Origin: Fragilaria crotonensis | Lineage: Eukaryota > Bacillariophyta > Fragilariophyceae > Fragilariales > Fragilariaceae | Assembly (NCBI GenBank): GCA_022925895.1 | Contig: JAKSYS010000438.1 | Location: forward strand, 1-52,518 | Reading direction: 5' to 3' | Length of the DNA stretch: 52,518 bases | Shown: piece after piece, positions 22,621 through 32,029 of the stretch | Layout: each line of letters opens with the position of its first letter | Position numbering within the stretch: position 1 is the stretch's first letter | Notes under the pieces: generated by a model | Told to the model about the DNA's origin: nothing | The model's database searches: none | The model's input: only the letters and a program-made list of their open reading frames with translations | Made by a program: the position numbers and the translations under genes

Positions 22621-25312
22621 GTGACACGCAGGCCACAGTTGTACGTGCCATGGCTGCACGCGCAACGTTTCGACTCTTCGACCTTTAGTGTGATCGACAC
22701 GTCGGTGATGGAGTCACGAACTGACCTTGACTCTCACGCCGATCAATGTGCGATCGGCCGTAATGCCTTATTAGTGCACGATTATGATCGACCGATAAAC
22801 GTCTCGGGGTACGACCCAAATGGTCCGGTAGCTAAAGACCTACGAACGGTCTCCGGAGCACTCGCATACGATGACGCTGTGACAGGGCGAACCGTCATCT
22901 TAATTGTGCATCAGGCTATTTATATCCCCGACTTATCACACAATTTACTCTCTACGATGCAGCTCCGACTGAATGACGTCAAGGTTAACGATGTTCCACG
23001 TTTCTTGACTGACCAACCTACTGAGCTTACGCATTCGTTGGTAATTCCGATCGAACAATCGGACACACCGTACGTCATACCATTATCGATCATCGGGGTA
23101 GCCTCGTCGTTTCCAACCCGCAAACCGACACGCGAGGAATATGATCAACTGCCCCACATTATTCTCACGAGCGAGGCACCCGACTACGACCCGCACGATC
23201 CCGTTTATGCCGAACAGGAAGACGCTCTCCTCAAATATGTATCGGACACAGGGGACCGAATTGGGGTAGAACCCCCTCCCACTGGCCAACCGCCTCTGTG
23301 TAGTGTCCAACACATCTTTGATGGGAAGACGCGTTAACTCCGAACTCGACGGCGTTGGGATATCACTCTATGGCATTTCTGTTGTGTTTGACGATGACGC
23401 ATTATCAGGAACTCTCACATCAGGAATTGCAATACGGACCGTGAGAGCTTCTTCACCTGGGAGGCAATTCGATGCTGAACAGATTGCGAGGAATTGGGGA
23501 ATTGACATGAACGCGGCACGTCGAACCGTGAAGGCGACAACGCAACGCGGTATTCGAACATTGCTCCACCCGAGCCTAACTCGGAGGTTCAGGACAAACG
23601 ACCGACAATTGCGATATCGGAGGCTCCCGATCGACTGTTTTACCGACACCCTCGAGTCGAACACCGTAAGCTCGAGGAATAACAAGTATGCTCAGATCTT
23701 CGCAACTCCGGATGGTTGGACCCGAGCGTATCCCATGCGTAAGAAAAGCGAAGCGCACGAGGGCCTTTCATTACTCTTCCAACGTGAGGGGGGTCCCAAA
23801 CACGCTGATCATGGATAACTCCAAGGAACAACTGCTGGGTAACTTCCGTCGGAAGTGCAGAGAGGCTGGCGCAAGGGTAAAACAGACTGAACCGTACTCT
23901 CCCTGGTCGAACTCGGCTGAATCCGCGATACGTGAGCTGAAGAAAGGCGTCGGACGCCAGATGGTTCGCTCAAGGTCACCGAAGCGATTGTGGGATCACT
24001 GCCTGGAGAGGGAAGCGTACGTGCGTTCCCTCACTGCCCACGACATTTACAAACTTGATGGGCAAGTGCCGGAAACTATCGTTATGGGTAACACGGCCGA
24101 CATCTCCGCACTGGCGCTCTTCAGTTGGTATGAATGGGTGATGTTTCGCGACACAGTGGCCACGTACCCTGACGACAAAATGGTGCTAGGTAGAGACCTT
24201 GGCCCAGCAATCGATATCGGACCAGCGATGACGAGGAAGATACTCAAGGCAAACGGGCAAGTGGTTTATCGCTCTACTGTCAGGTCATTAACTCCTGACG
24301 AAATGTCAGATGAGACGATGAAGAGGGAGCGGGAAAAGTTTACCGAGTCCGTGAACAAGGCTCTTGGTGACGCGTTCAAATATGAGGACTTCGTAAATGA
24401 CCCGGAGCTCGAGGATCTCGGAACGCCGATATATGAACCATACAGCGACGGCGAGGATGACGATGGACTTCGTTTTGTTCCGGATATTGATGAGGCCGAC
24501 GACGATACGTATGATCAATATGTCGGAGCTCAAGTATCCCTGCCGATAGGAGACAAAATGATGACGGCCACCGTTCGCGGTCGCAAGCGGTCCTCGGATG
24601 GAACGCTCCGTGGGAAGGCGAATGCCAACCCGATCCTCGATACACGTACGTACGAGGTAGAGTTTCCGCACGGAGAAAAGACTGAGGTTGCTGCCAACAT
24701 CATCGCGCAGAACATGTACTCGCAATGTGACTCCGAGGGCAATCAATATCTACTGCTATCGGGCATCGTCGACCATCGGAAAGATGCTTCTGCGATTGCG
24801 AAGTCCGATATGTGGATCACTCGGGGTTCGAATCGTCGAATGCGACAGACGACAAAGGGCTGGCGCTTATGTATAGAGTGGAAGGATGGTACGACCTCGT
24901 GGGAGCGTTTAGCCGACGTGAAGGAATCGAATCCAATCGAAGTTGCCGAATATGCGGTGGCCCATGGAATTGACTCTGAGGCTGCGTTTGCATGGTGGGT
25001 TCCTATACCCTTAGGCGTCGGAACCGTATCATTGCCGCGGTGAACAAGCGCTACCACAAACGAACACACAAGTTTGGGATCGAAGTTCCCAAGACGTATG
25101 AAGATTGCATCCGTATCGACAGAGAGAATGGAAACACACTCTGGCAAGATGCGGTTCGTAAGGAAATGTCAAAGGTCCGGGTGGCGTTTGAAATCCTGGA
25201 GGAAGGGAAGGACCCGCCGCCGACGTTTCAAGAGATGCGTTGCCACCTAGTATTTGATGTGAAGATGGAAGATTTCAGCGCAAGGCACGACTTGTTGCAG
25301 GCGGGCACATGA
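22621..25312 (+). pseudogene. Copia element 2 protease, integrase and chromodomain-like region
   Basis: 22621-23337 carries an aspartic protease with DLDSHADQCAIG, where DSHA replaces the usual DSGA or DTGA, and IPDLSHNLLSTMQLR. 23303-23818 and 23688-25043 carry the integrase: RTVKATTQRGIRTLLHPS, CFTDTLES (first Asp), TLIMDNSKEQLLG (second Asp) and NSAESAIRELKKGVG (Glu). After the integrase, acidic and basic spacers lead to a chromodomain-like segment at about 24840-24980 containing WKDGTTSWERLADVKESNP. 24992-25312 continues toward the RT in another frame. Frame changes occur near 23330, 23690-23800, 25030 and 25280. The last is fixed by one base in a T run before CAGCGCAAGGCACG. Confidence 0.82.
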
Positions 25313-26781
25313 CGGTACCGCCGTCGGCAACAGTGACATATGCCAGCGTCGTATCTCGTGAATCGGTACGGATTGCACTGACCCTTGCTGCGCTGAATGA
25401 CTTAGAAGTCAAAACCGCAGATATTGAAAATGCATATCTCACCGCACCAGTTGGGGAAAGGATTTGGTGCAAATTGGGGCCAGAATTTGGACAGGACGCT
25501 GGTAAGCGTGCAATCATCGTCCGCGCGCTCTACGGACTAAAATCCGCGGGCGCGTCATTCAGGAACCATCTCGCGGATTGTATGAGGCACCTCGGATGGG
25601 AACCGTGCAAGGCGGACCATGATTTGTGGATAAAACCAGAGGTTCGGAAAGAGGATAACTACCGCTACTATGCCTACTGTTTACTCTATGTGGATGACAT
25701 ACTGGTTGTCCATCACGACGGACTCAAGGCCTTAAGGGAGATTGACTACTTCTTTAAAACGAAGGCTGGGTCGATGCGAGATCCAGAGTATTATCTTGGG
25801 GCAAAGTTGCGACCGGTGACGTTACAGAATGGAGTGGTTGCGTGGGGCATGAGCTCTAGCAAGTACATCCAGGCCGCGGTTGCTAACGTCAAGGCATTTC
25901 ACGCGAGACACTTTCCGACACGTAAATGGGCAAAGCGATCATCCGGCCCGTTCCCGCTGAATTATGCACCCGAGTTGGACGTGACACCAGAGCTATCGTC
26001 TGAACAGGCTTCGTTTTATCAGTCGCAGATCGGAGTGTTACGTTGGTGCGTCGAGTTGGGCCGAGTCGATATTATAACGGAAGTGTCGGAACTTGCGTCG
26101 CACCTGATCATGCCACGTGACGGGCACCTTGAAGCTGTGTTTCATTTGTTCAACCACCTTGAAAAGAAGCATAATGCTAGGATTGTCTTCGATCCGACGT
26201 ATCCGGACATCGATCGTTCAGCCTTCAAGGAATGTGACTGGAAATCGTTTTATGGGAATGTGACGGAAGCAATCCCACCTAATGCACCACCGCCACGAGG
26301 CAAAGATGTGGATATTCGACTATTTGTCGATTCGGATCATGCGAATGATCAACGTACTCGACGTTCGAGGACTGGGTTCCTAATATACCTCAACATGTCG
26401 CCGATAATTTGGCACTCGAAGAAGCAGGCAACGATTGAAACCAGTGTGTTTGGTGCCGAATTCGTCGCGATGAAACACGGCATGGAAGCTTTGAGGGGAC
26501 TCCGGTACAAATTACGAATGATGGGTGTACCGATTGACGGTCCATCTATGATTTACGGTGACAATATGTCAGTCATACATAATACACAACGTCCAGAGTC
26601 TACATTGAAGAAAAAGTCAAACTCTGTGTGTTATCACGCCGTGCGTGAGGCTGTCGCGATGGGCGAATGTATCACCGCTCACATCTCGACACACGATAAT
26701 CCCGCTGATCTATGTACTAAGATTATCCCGTGGACAGAAGAGAGATCATTTGGTTGGTCTCATCTTATACGATATTACTGA
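25309..26781 (+). CDS. Copia element 2 reverse transcriptase and RNase H segment, intact
   Basis: 490 residues open from the RT palm to the end of RNase H. Motifs: LEVKTADIENAYLTAPV (RT A box), VRALYGLKSAGASFRNHL (B box), CLLYVDDILVVHHDG (catalytic YVDD), then RNase H with FVDSDHANDQRTRRSRTGF, TSVFGAEFVAMKHGMEAL and a C-terminal ISTHDNPADLCTKI. The apparent Met at its start is internal to the polyprotein (AGGHMTVPPSATVTYASV). It is the 3' part of pol, cut off from the upstream frame by an indel. It copies the element RNA into DNA in family members. Confidence 0.9.
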   Translation: MTVPPSATVTYASVVSRESVRIALTLAALNDLEVKTADIENAYLTAPVGERIWCKLGPEFGQDAGKRAIIVRALYGLKSAGASFRNHLADCMRHLGWEPCKADHDLWIKPEVRKEDNYRYYAYCLLYVDDILVVHHDGLKALREIDYFFKTKAGSMRDPEYYLGAKLRPVTLQNGVVAWGMSSSKYIQAAVANVKAFHARHFPTRKWAKRSSGPFPLNYAPELDVTPELSSEQASFYQSQIGVLRWCVELGRVDIITEVSELASHLIMPRDGHLEAVFHLFNHLEKKHNARIVFDPTYPDIDRSAFKECDWKSFYGNVTEAIPPNAPPPRGKDVDIRLFVDSDHANDQRTRRSRTGFLIYLNMSPIIWHSKKQATIETSVFGAEFVAMKHGMEALRGLRYKLRMMGVPIDGPSMIYGDNMSVIHNTQRPESTLKKKSNSVCYHAVREAVAMGECITAHISTHDNPADLCTKIIPWTEERSFGWSHLIRYY

Positions 26782-26931
26782 TCACGCTTGATGTTCCCCT
26801 CCGATGAGGTCCGAAGGTTATTAAGGGTTCCCTTGCATGCCCATGCGGTGTTTGCTAAATCTCGGCGTTCAGATCATCGTCTACTCCGGCGACCTAACAT
26901 GTCCAACGTGCCCATCTTAGGTCGAGGGGAC

Positions 26932-27062
26932 TGACAAAAGGTAGACGGTCTAGTACAGTACACAATAGCCAGTAGTACAGTAAGGCCGTGGAGTACACAT
27001 GGGCTCACAACTCTAACTCGTCCGTTATAGTTCGTCTATCGTTGTTTGCTGTACTTAACTCA
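26932..27062 (+). repeat. 3' LTR of copia element 2
   Basis: 131 bp, identical to the 5' LTR. It is followed by CGAC (27063-27066) and then by the upstream region of the gene at 27339. Confidence 0.92.
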
Positions 27063-27160
27063 CGACCACATCTCCAAGGACCGACAAACAACAACCAGCA
27101 AGGACGGAGCATCAGACCAACAACGCCGACGCGGGTAAAAGTAGACGTCAAAACACACGC

Positions 27161-27195
27161 CAAGCACCAAGCACCAAGCACCAAGCACCAAGCAC
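27161..27195 (+). repeat. Short tandem repeat, 7-bp unit CACCAAG
   Basis: About five head-to-tail copies in the region upstream of the gene at 27339, 100 bp from the copia LTR. Confidence 0.85.
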
Positions 27196-27338
27196 GTCAT
27201 CGCTTCATCGCTTCAATCGTCAGCAGGATCGTGATACTTGCAACCTCTTATACACGCTGTAATCTGCACTCTTTCCAGAGAGTGGCATCTTTGCGTCTCC
27301 TTGTATTCTCTGACACTCTGCATCTTTATAATCATTTG

Positions 27339-28391
27339 ATGAGGTTCCAATTGTTGGCGCGCATTGGTAAAAAGATTGGCAGCGACTCGTATGTACTCCT
27401 GTCGAAATTGCTGTCTGTTCACTTGTCATCTGTCAACAATAACTTCAACAACAGTAATCAACAGTCGTTAGCTAATTCGTCACGCGATATCTTGCTCCGC
27501 GAGGCCCAAGAGTCCAATAACACGGTTGCCATCTCGTACCTGAAAGTTGAAAAGGAATTAAATCTCATGCGCTATCATGGCTTTATGGGATATCTTCGTC
27601 AATCCAGTTGGTTACAGTTGCCACAACAGTGGTCACGTCAACTTCGGGGACTTGGACCACCACTGGTATCATCGACATTTGAGCCACAACAACAACAACA
27701 TCAGCAACAACAAAGGTCGTCATCAACCATGGCTCGAGTAGCCTTTATGATTACTGCGGCACAACGCTCGGCACTAGTCAACAAACTGGGGTACACTGCG
27801 CATCAAATCAAACAACTTACTCCCTTGGAGGCAACCATAATATTGGAACACAGCATCCAACCTATTGAAATGGAGTCGCGACTCAAGACTCTGGTCCAAG
27901 AATACCATGCGTCGTTGTTGGTGACGGCGTCAGCAACTTCCATACAGCAGTTGTCCACGACGGTTCCGCCATCCTCAGATGCGCCAGCTCCACCAGAAGA
28001 GAAACAGGACAGCACGAGTGACACGGATTCGCTGCATCCGCAGCTTTCTCCTCTTCCAGAACCTCAATCTGATGAGGAAGCGGATGGAACCAAGCTACTA
28101 CTACTACCAGCGATGCCTCCAACGGCCAGTAACGACACCACTGCTGCTGCTGCTGCTGCTTTACCGCAGAGTACAAGTGACTTGCCAACCACTCCGTTGG
28201 AAAATATTACTACAACGACACGTTTGTGGCATCAGGTTGTGGCGATATCTCCTGATGGCACAGAGGAATCCATTGGACTTTTTCCAGTCGAGTCGGAAGC
28301 CAAGGTTTGCCAGGAGACCAAGGAACATTTAGCTGCGAAGCACACACCTGATCGGAAGATTCGGTTTGAAGTTAGGACTACGCGACGATGA
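27339..28391 (+). CDS. Unknown Q/S/T-rich protein with a short conserved-looking helical motif
   Basis: 350 residues from ATG 27339 (MRFQLLARIGKKIGSDS). The frame is open further upstream into the copia LTR (to 26988), but that part is compositionally LTR and leader, so 27339 is preferred. Residues 1-30 are basic and hydrophobic and could be a mitochondrial presequence. Then come an Asn/Gln/Ser-rich linker, a QQQQHQQQQ run near residue 113, and a helical block ITAAQRSALVNKLGYTAHQIKQLTPLEATIIL (quoted in parts elsewhere as ITAAQRSAL...LTPLEA). The rest is a Pro/Ser/Asp-rich disordered region with an Ala run (near residue 265), ending in a short folded tail, LFPVESEAKVCQETKEHL. I do not recognise the family. 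The copia element sits 276 bp upstream and may affect its promoter. Confidence 0.7.
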   Translation: MRFQLLARIGKKIGSDSYVLLSKLLSVHLSSVNNNFNNSNQQSLANSSRDILLREAQESNNTVAISYLKVEKELNLMRYHGFMGYLRQSSWLQLPQQWSRQLRGLGPPLVSSTFEPQQQQHQQQQRSSSTMARVAFMITAAQRSALVNKLGYTAHQIKQLTPLEATIILEHSIQPIEMESRLKTLVQEYHASLLVTASATSIQQLSTTVPPSSDAPAPPEEKQDSTSDTDSLHPQLSPLPEPQSDEEADGTKLLLLPAMPPTASNDTTAAAAAALPQSTSDLPTTPLENITTTTRLWHQVVAISPDGTEESIGLFPVESEAKVCQETKEHLAAKHTPDRKIRFEVRTTRR

Positions 28392-28680
28392 AATCATCCT
28401 TCACAAGTAACGCAATACTACGCACCGTCCATAGAGCACTGCATCAACTCGTCCAAGAATCTTGTCACAATTAGTGCGGAGTTTTAGATAGCATGGGGCA
28501 TCGCAGTGCCAGAAAACGATTATAACATAAGTTCTACATACAACATATGGTGACAATCGAATATTTGGCCTATTGTGTTCGGCGCTTTGGGTCTTGTGAA
28601 AGGCCAAATCAAGGACCCGACTCCGAGCTAACAGTTCTTTCGTTGCCTTATACTGCGTACTCATACACTCCGAGTACAAA
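28392..28680. other. Convergent 3' region
   Basis: Spacer between the 3' ends of the Q/S/T-rich gene and the TLDc gene. Nothing coding is supported; a reverse-strand frame of 196 residues over it is a shadow. Confidence 0.5.
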
Positions 28681-30459
28681 TTACTTTTCATACACATAGG
28701 AGTTCTTTCCGTTCCGTTCATCGATTGCGGCGTCAGCTCGTCCCCGAATCTGGTCGCGATGGGCGAATGCCTTGCTTTCAATGATTCCGCCTCGGAAATC
28801 ATCCAAAAATGCTGCCTTGTCAACCTTACGGGCCTTGCGCAAATTGGCCTCCGTGATCTCACGCTGTCGATACCGAGCTCCCAGCGCTTCAGCCACCACC
28901 TCGTCGCCACCGACTCCCCATACTTCAAGGCTGTCAATATCGAAGGAAGTTTGCATGCCTCCGTTTGGCGTCTTGGGGAGCAGCAATCCATGTTGAAAGG
29001 TCATATCTTGAGATAGTGCAATGCAATTTTCAAACGTTTCCGAAATGAAAAGGCGAGGTTTGTGGACATCACCTCCGAATCCAATGCCGTGAGCCTGAGC
29101 GTCGTAGCCCCTACTTCGAGCTTCTGAGTTGCAATACATAAAGTTCGTCCCCCCGCCACTCGGTCTATAAACTGCTGTCACGGGGATCAGCTGATACAAA
29201 AAGCAGTCTGAGCTCCCGTAAAAGTCTTTTGTCTCTTTCCAAGCTGACGCTGTGAACGCTCCAAAGATGCCGCCGTTGGTGGCCCGAATGATAATGAGAG
29301 TCGGCCCGGCGTATCCAAGAAGAGAGTTTTGCAATCGATTGAACGATAGTCCATCATGAGACGACGTATAGAGGCGATACCATGAGCCACCGAGTGAAGT
29401 CGACAGGGACGCGAAACTGAAGAGAAGGGGAGACGCTGCTTCCTCGAAAAACGTACTATCCTCGGACAGTTTTGGAAAACGAAATGCCGTTCGGGACGGG
29501 GGGTATGGTTTTTCTGGAAAGAAGACTTGGAACATAAAGAAGGAAAGCGCACTTGAGAGGACTGGAAGGTTGTATTCTGCAAATTCTTGCATGTCAAGTT
29601 TTTCGACGAATCCGTTCTCCAAGTCAGGATCGTGTTCCACGTCTCCATAGGGTGATTCCCGAAGTCTCTTCAGTTTGACAAATTCCACCAAGGAGTGACA
29701 CAAGCCTTTAATTGCCGTCTGGTCTAGATTGTCGCTTGGAATCCATTGCTGCATGTCATCTCCATTTTGCGCTGCATCCAAAAATGCGGCTGCCAGGCTC
29801 AGTCTGTAGGCCAATGTTAACACCAGATTGAAGTCTGCAACCATCGGCGTTGCGCTGTTGTTTCCTTCGAAGGGAGTGGACGTTGAGGTCGATGTTGATA
29901 CCGAGTCCTTTTTGACTGCGTAGCAATCAAACAAAACTGAAAGTGCCTGCCTGCCACCTTTTCTGCCTAGATTAGAAACGCCTTGAAAGAAGCTTTCTAC
30001 CTTCCCCATCCTGTCAGAATCTGGTGAAATGTAAAAGTTTGTCTTTTCCAAGAGGTCCGAGAAACCAGGAGGAAGGATTTTGGTTTCAATGATTTGCATC
30101 AGCGTAAAGCGCTCTTGTTTGGCCTCCTCTAGCGTGGATTGCGTAACAGTTTCTGGAGAACTTCCGTTTGTGCCGTCAGATGTTGTTTGTTCTTTCCCGG
30201 CTTCTGTTCCTTGTTCTGCTTCCGATTGTTCTAAATGTACAGGTAGTCGTGGTGGCGGCAATACCGTGCACACTGACTCTACAGCCCAGTAAGTAAGAAA
30301 CGATACATTGTAGCGGCCTTCCTGCCTCTCATTCAGGAGGTGATGAAAGGAACGGTACAGTTTAAACAATTCATCGTCGCCAAATGGATATCTTCCACCA
30401 AGGTATTTGATATCAACCTGTTCTTCTGTTAATTGCGGTTTTGCGCTGGAGTTTCCCAT
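28681..30459 (-). CDS. MEAK7-like TLDc domain protein
   Basis: 592 residues from the ATG at 30459; the frame also has an upstream ATG at 30489. The inner start is preferred because it gives MGNSSAK, a good N-myristoylation signal. Animal MEAK7 (TLDC1) also begins MGNS and is myristoylated. The N-terminal half is helical with an acidic low-complexity linker. The TLDc domain covers about residues 340-515: SFASLSTSLGGSWYRLYTSS, SHDGLSFNRLQNSLLGYAG, GGIFGAFTASAWKE, NFMYCNSEARSRGYDAQAHG, GIGFGGDVHKPRLFIS and SLEVWGVGG. The C-terminus is basic and helical. TLDc proteins act on V-ATPase, lysosome or TOR signalling in animals; the role here is inferred only from homology. A foldback element lies 215 bp upstream. 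Confidence 0.85.
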   Translation of the reverse strand: MGNSSAKPQLTEEQVDIKYLGGRYPFGDDELFKLYRSFHHLLNERQEGRYNVSFLTYWAVESVCTVLPPPRLPVHLEQSEAEQGTEAGKEQTTSDGTNGSSPETVTQSTLEEAKQERFTLMQIIETKILPPGFSDLLEKTNFYISPDSDRMGKVESFFQGVSNLGRKGGRQALSVLFDCYAVKKDSVSTSTSTSTPFEGNNSATPMVADFNLVLTLAYRLSLAAAFLDAAQNGDDMQQWIPSDNLDQTAIKGLCHSLVEFVKLKRLRESPYGDVEHDPDLENGFVEKLDMQEFAEYNLPVLSSALSFFMFQVFFPEKPYPPSRTAFRFPKLSEDSTFFEEAASPLLFSFASLSTSLGGSWYRLYTSSHDGLSFNRLQNSLLGYAGPTLIIIRATNGGIFGAFTASAWKETKDFYGSSDCFLYQLIPVTAVYRPSGGGTNFMYCNSEARSRGYDAQAHGIGFGGDVHKPRLFISETFENCIALSQDMTFQHGLLLPKTPNGGMQTSFDIDSLEVWGVGGDEVVAEALGARYRQREITEANLRKARKVDKAAFLDDFRGGIIESKAFAHRDQIRGRADAAIDERNGKNSYVYEK

Positions 30460-30673
30460 TTTGCCATAAAGTTCCTCTGAAGCTGTCAATGCCGCTGTCG
30501 TTGCTTTAAGCCTTGGACGCGCAGTTGGAATAGGAAACGTTTTCTTGATTTGCTTGTCGTACGATCACTCCGTTCCTTATATTTCTTCCCAGGCGACTGT
30601 GACCACACTGCTGCATCATTCTTCTATCATACTTTTGATTCGAAACGAAGCGGGGCGAAAAACGTTCCCAAAA

Positions 30674-30749
30674 CGGGGAATGCCTAATGCACTAAAACTT
30701 AAGGAGCAAACTAAAGCCCTAAACCAATCAGAATCCGCGGAGACGTCAT
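30674..30749 (+). repeat. Left arm of the foldback element
   Basis: 76 bp; carries CCAAT and ACGTCA words. It lies 215-290 bp upstream of the TLDc gene start, so it may also act as promoter sequence. Confidence 0.8.
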
Positions 30750-30999
30750 AGGGGAGAGGGGTAAAAATAGTCATCTGAGGTGATCGTTATCTTATACATG
30801 CATATAAATGTATATTCAAATTGCACGCCGGCATCGCAACGCTACGTTTTCAACGTCCAGTTTTGAAATTAGATAAGGAAAATAGTACTGCACTATTAAA
30901 CTTACGTAGTCCACAGTAGGTAGAATCACGTAGAAACGGTCTTGAAAAGACTGGTACGCATCCGGATGAGCACAAAACAATTAAATTGTATTTTGCGAC

Positions 31000-31035
31000 A
31001 ATGGACCCTCAACTGTTGACAGTTGAGGGTCCATT
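31000..31035. repeat. Perfect hairpin, 17-bp arms and 2-nt loop
   Basis: AATGGACCCTCAACTGT (31000-31016) and its exact reverse complement (31019-31035) flank TG. It lies inside the foldback element. No T or A run typical of a terminator follows directly. Confidence 0.85.
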
Positions 31036-31652
31036 CTCTTGTAGTTGACCCTTTTTTAACTTTCCAATCTGTATCCTCTATTCATGTAGCAATTGTAGTC
31101 TGTCAGTTGTAGTGACCATGGAGTGAAGCTGTTTTGATTGATTTTCATCGCATTTTTTCCAAGGGTCTCACCTGACAACAACACCGGCGTACGGAAACAT
31201 GTTGTATGGCGTACTGTCGTAGTAGCATTACTCGTACTGAAGTAGTTGCATTCGTATCGATTTACTGTTTTTCATATCAATACATGTCGTGCTACTGTAG
31301 TACACACGACGACAAACTCCCGTAGACATCCAGTATCAGACGATCGTTGATTTGTCTTCGTAGTATTTCAGGAGCCGATTTGTACGAAGACACGCCAACC
31401 TGGTACAATGTATGCATACAAGTCCTTGTGTGCATACAGATTACGTATATCGTATATATCGTATGCCCATGCATTTGCATAAATGAATGTGAGTTCAAAA
31501 CTCGAATGCACATGAAGATCCTCTCTTACATGTGTCTAAGATTATGTATGTATACGAATATGCATGATCGAATTTTTCAAAGCCTCGATCGAAGTGCTTT
31601 ATTTAGAGAGGGGGGGGGGTGCAAATAGTCATTGAGGACGAAACTCGAAATG

Positions 31653-31727
31653 ATGACGTCTCCGCGGATTCTGATTGGTTTAGTGTTTAGTTTGCTCCTT
31701 AAGTTTTAGTGCATTAGGCATTCCCCG
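31653..31727 (-). repeat. Right arm of the foldback element
   Basis: 75 bp; reverse complement of the left arm with one missing base near the CTAAA-CC(C)TAAACC stretch. Confidence 0.8.
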
Positions 31728-31820
31728 AAAAACGAGCGAGGCGTGAAGGAGATGATCCGGTAAATGACCGTTATGACTTTGGGAAACCGATGAGTCCTGA
31801 GTCCTGAGTGACTCAGGAAT

Positions 31821-31855
31821 CGTACGGGACGACTCAGGCTGAGTCGTCCCGTACG
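31821..31855. repeat. Perfect palindrome, 17-bp arms and 1-nt centre
   Basis: CGTACGGGACGACTCAG (31821-31837) and its reverse complement (31839-31855) flank a single G. Just upstream is a second hairpin built on CCTGAGT/ACTCAGG (31803-31817). Confidence 0.85.
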
Positions 31856-32029
31856 GTACCTGGTACTGTGCCCGTACTTTACGGTTGGAACACATTTAAT
31901 CTGAGTATGTAGATTACTACAAGCTACAAGTACTATTGCACTACAGTACCGTATTTAGCTATCGGTAGCTGTAAGAGTAGTACCGTAGTAATTGAGAGTT
32001 AAGAGACTACGATGTCGTACGTCATACCG

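Larger units (their letters stand above)
20459..27062 (+). mobile_element. Ty1/copia LTR retrotransposon 2, young, chromodomain-bearing
   Basis: Identical 131-bp LTRs (20459-20589 and 26932-27062) begin TGACAAAAG and end TTAACTCA. CGAC precedes the left LTR (20455-20458) and follows the right LTR (27063-27066). With the shared A this may be a 5-bp ACGAC duplication. A short purine tract GAGGGGA lies just before the right LTR. The interior encodes gag, protease, integrase, a chromodomain-like segment, RT and RNase H in copia order. LTR identity implies very recent insertion, yet several frame changes are present. Confidence 0.93.
30674..31727. mobile_element. Foldback or MITE-like element with ~75-bp inverted ends
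   Basis: 30674-30749 (from CGGGGAATGCC to GACGTCAT) is the inverted copy of 31653-31727 with about one indel and a few mismatches. Inside each arm lies CCAATCAGAATCCGCGGAG plus ACGTCAT. Next to the arms, a G-rich run followed by AAATAGTCAT occurs in direct orientation (30753-30776 and 31606-31633). The interior has no coding frame. AAAA flanks both ends, but a target duplication cannot be fixed. Confidence 0.7.

Noticed and set aside
26988..27338. In-frame upstream extension of the Q/S/T-rich gene into the LTR
   Set aside because: Composition is LTR and repeat (including the CACCAAG tandem), so the ATG at 27339 is the better start unless transcripts show otherwise.
31785..31820. Hammerhead-ribozyme-like string (GATGAGTCCTGAG ... 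CAGGAAT)
   Set aside because: The core reads CCGATGA rather than CTGATGA, and the required GAAA after stem II is GAAT. No closing stems I and III were found.
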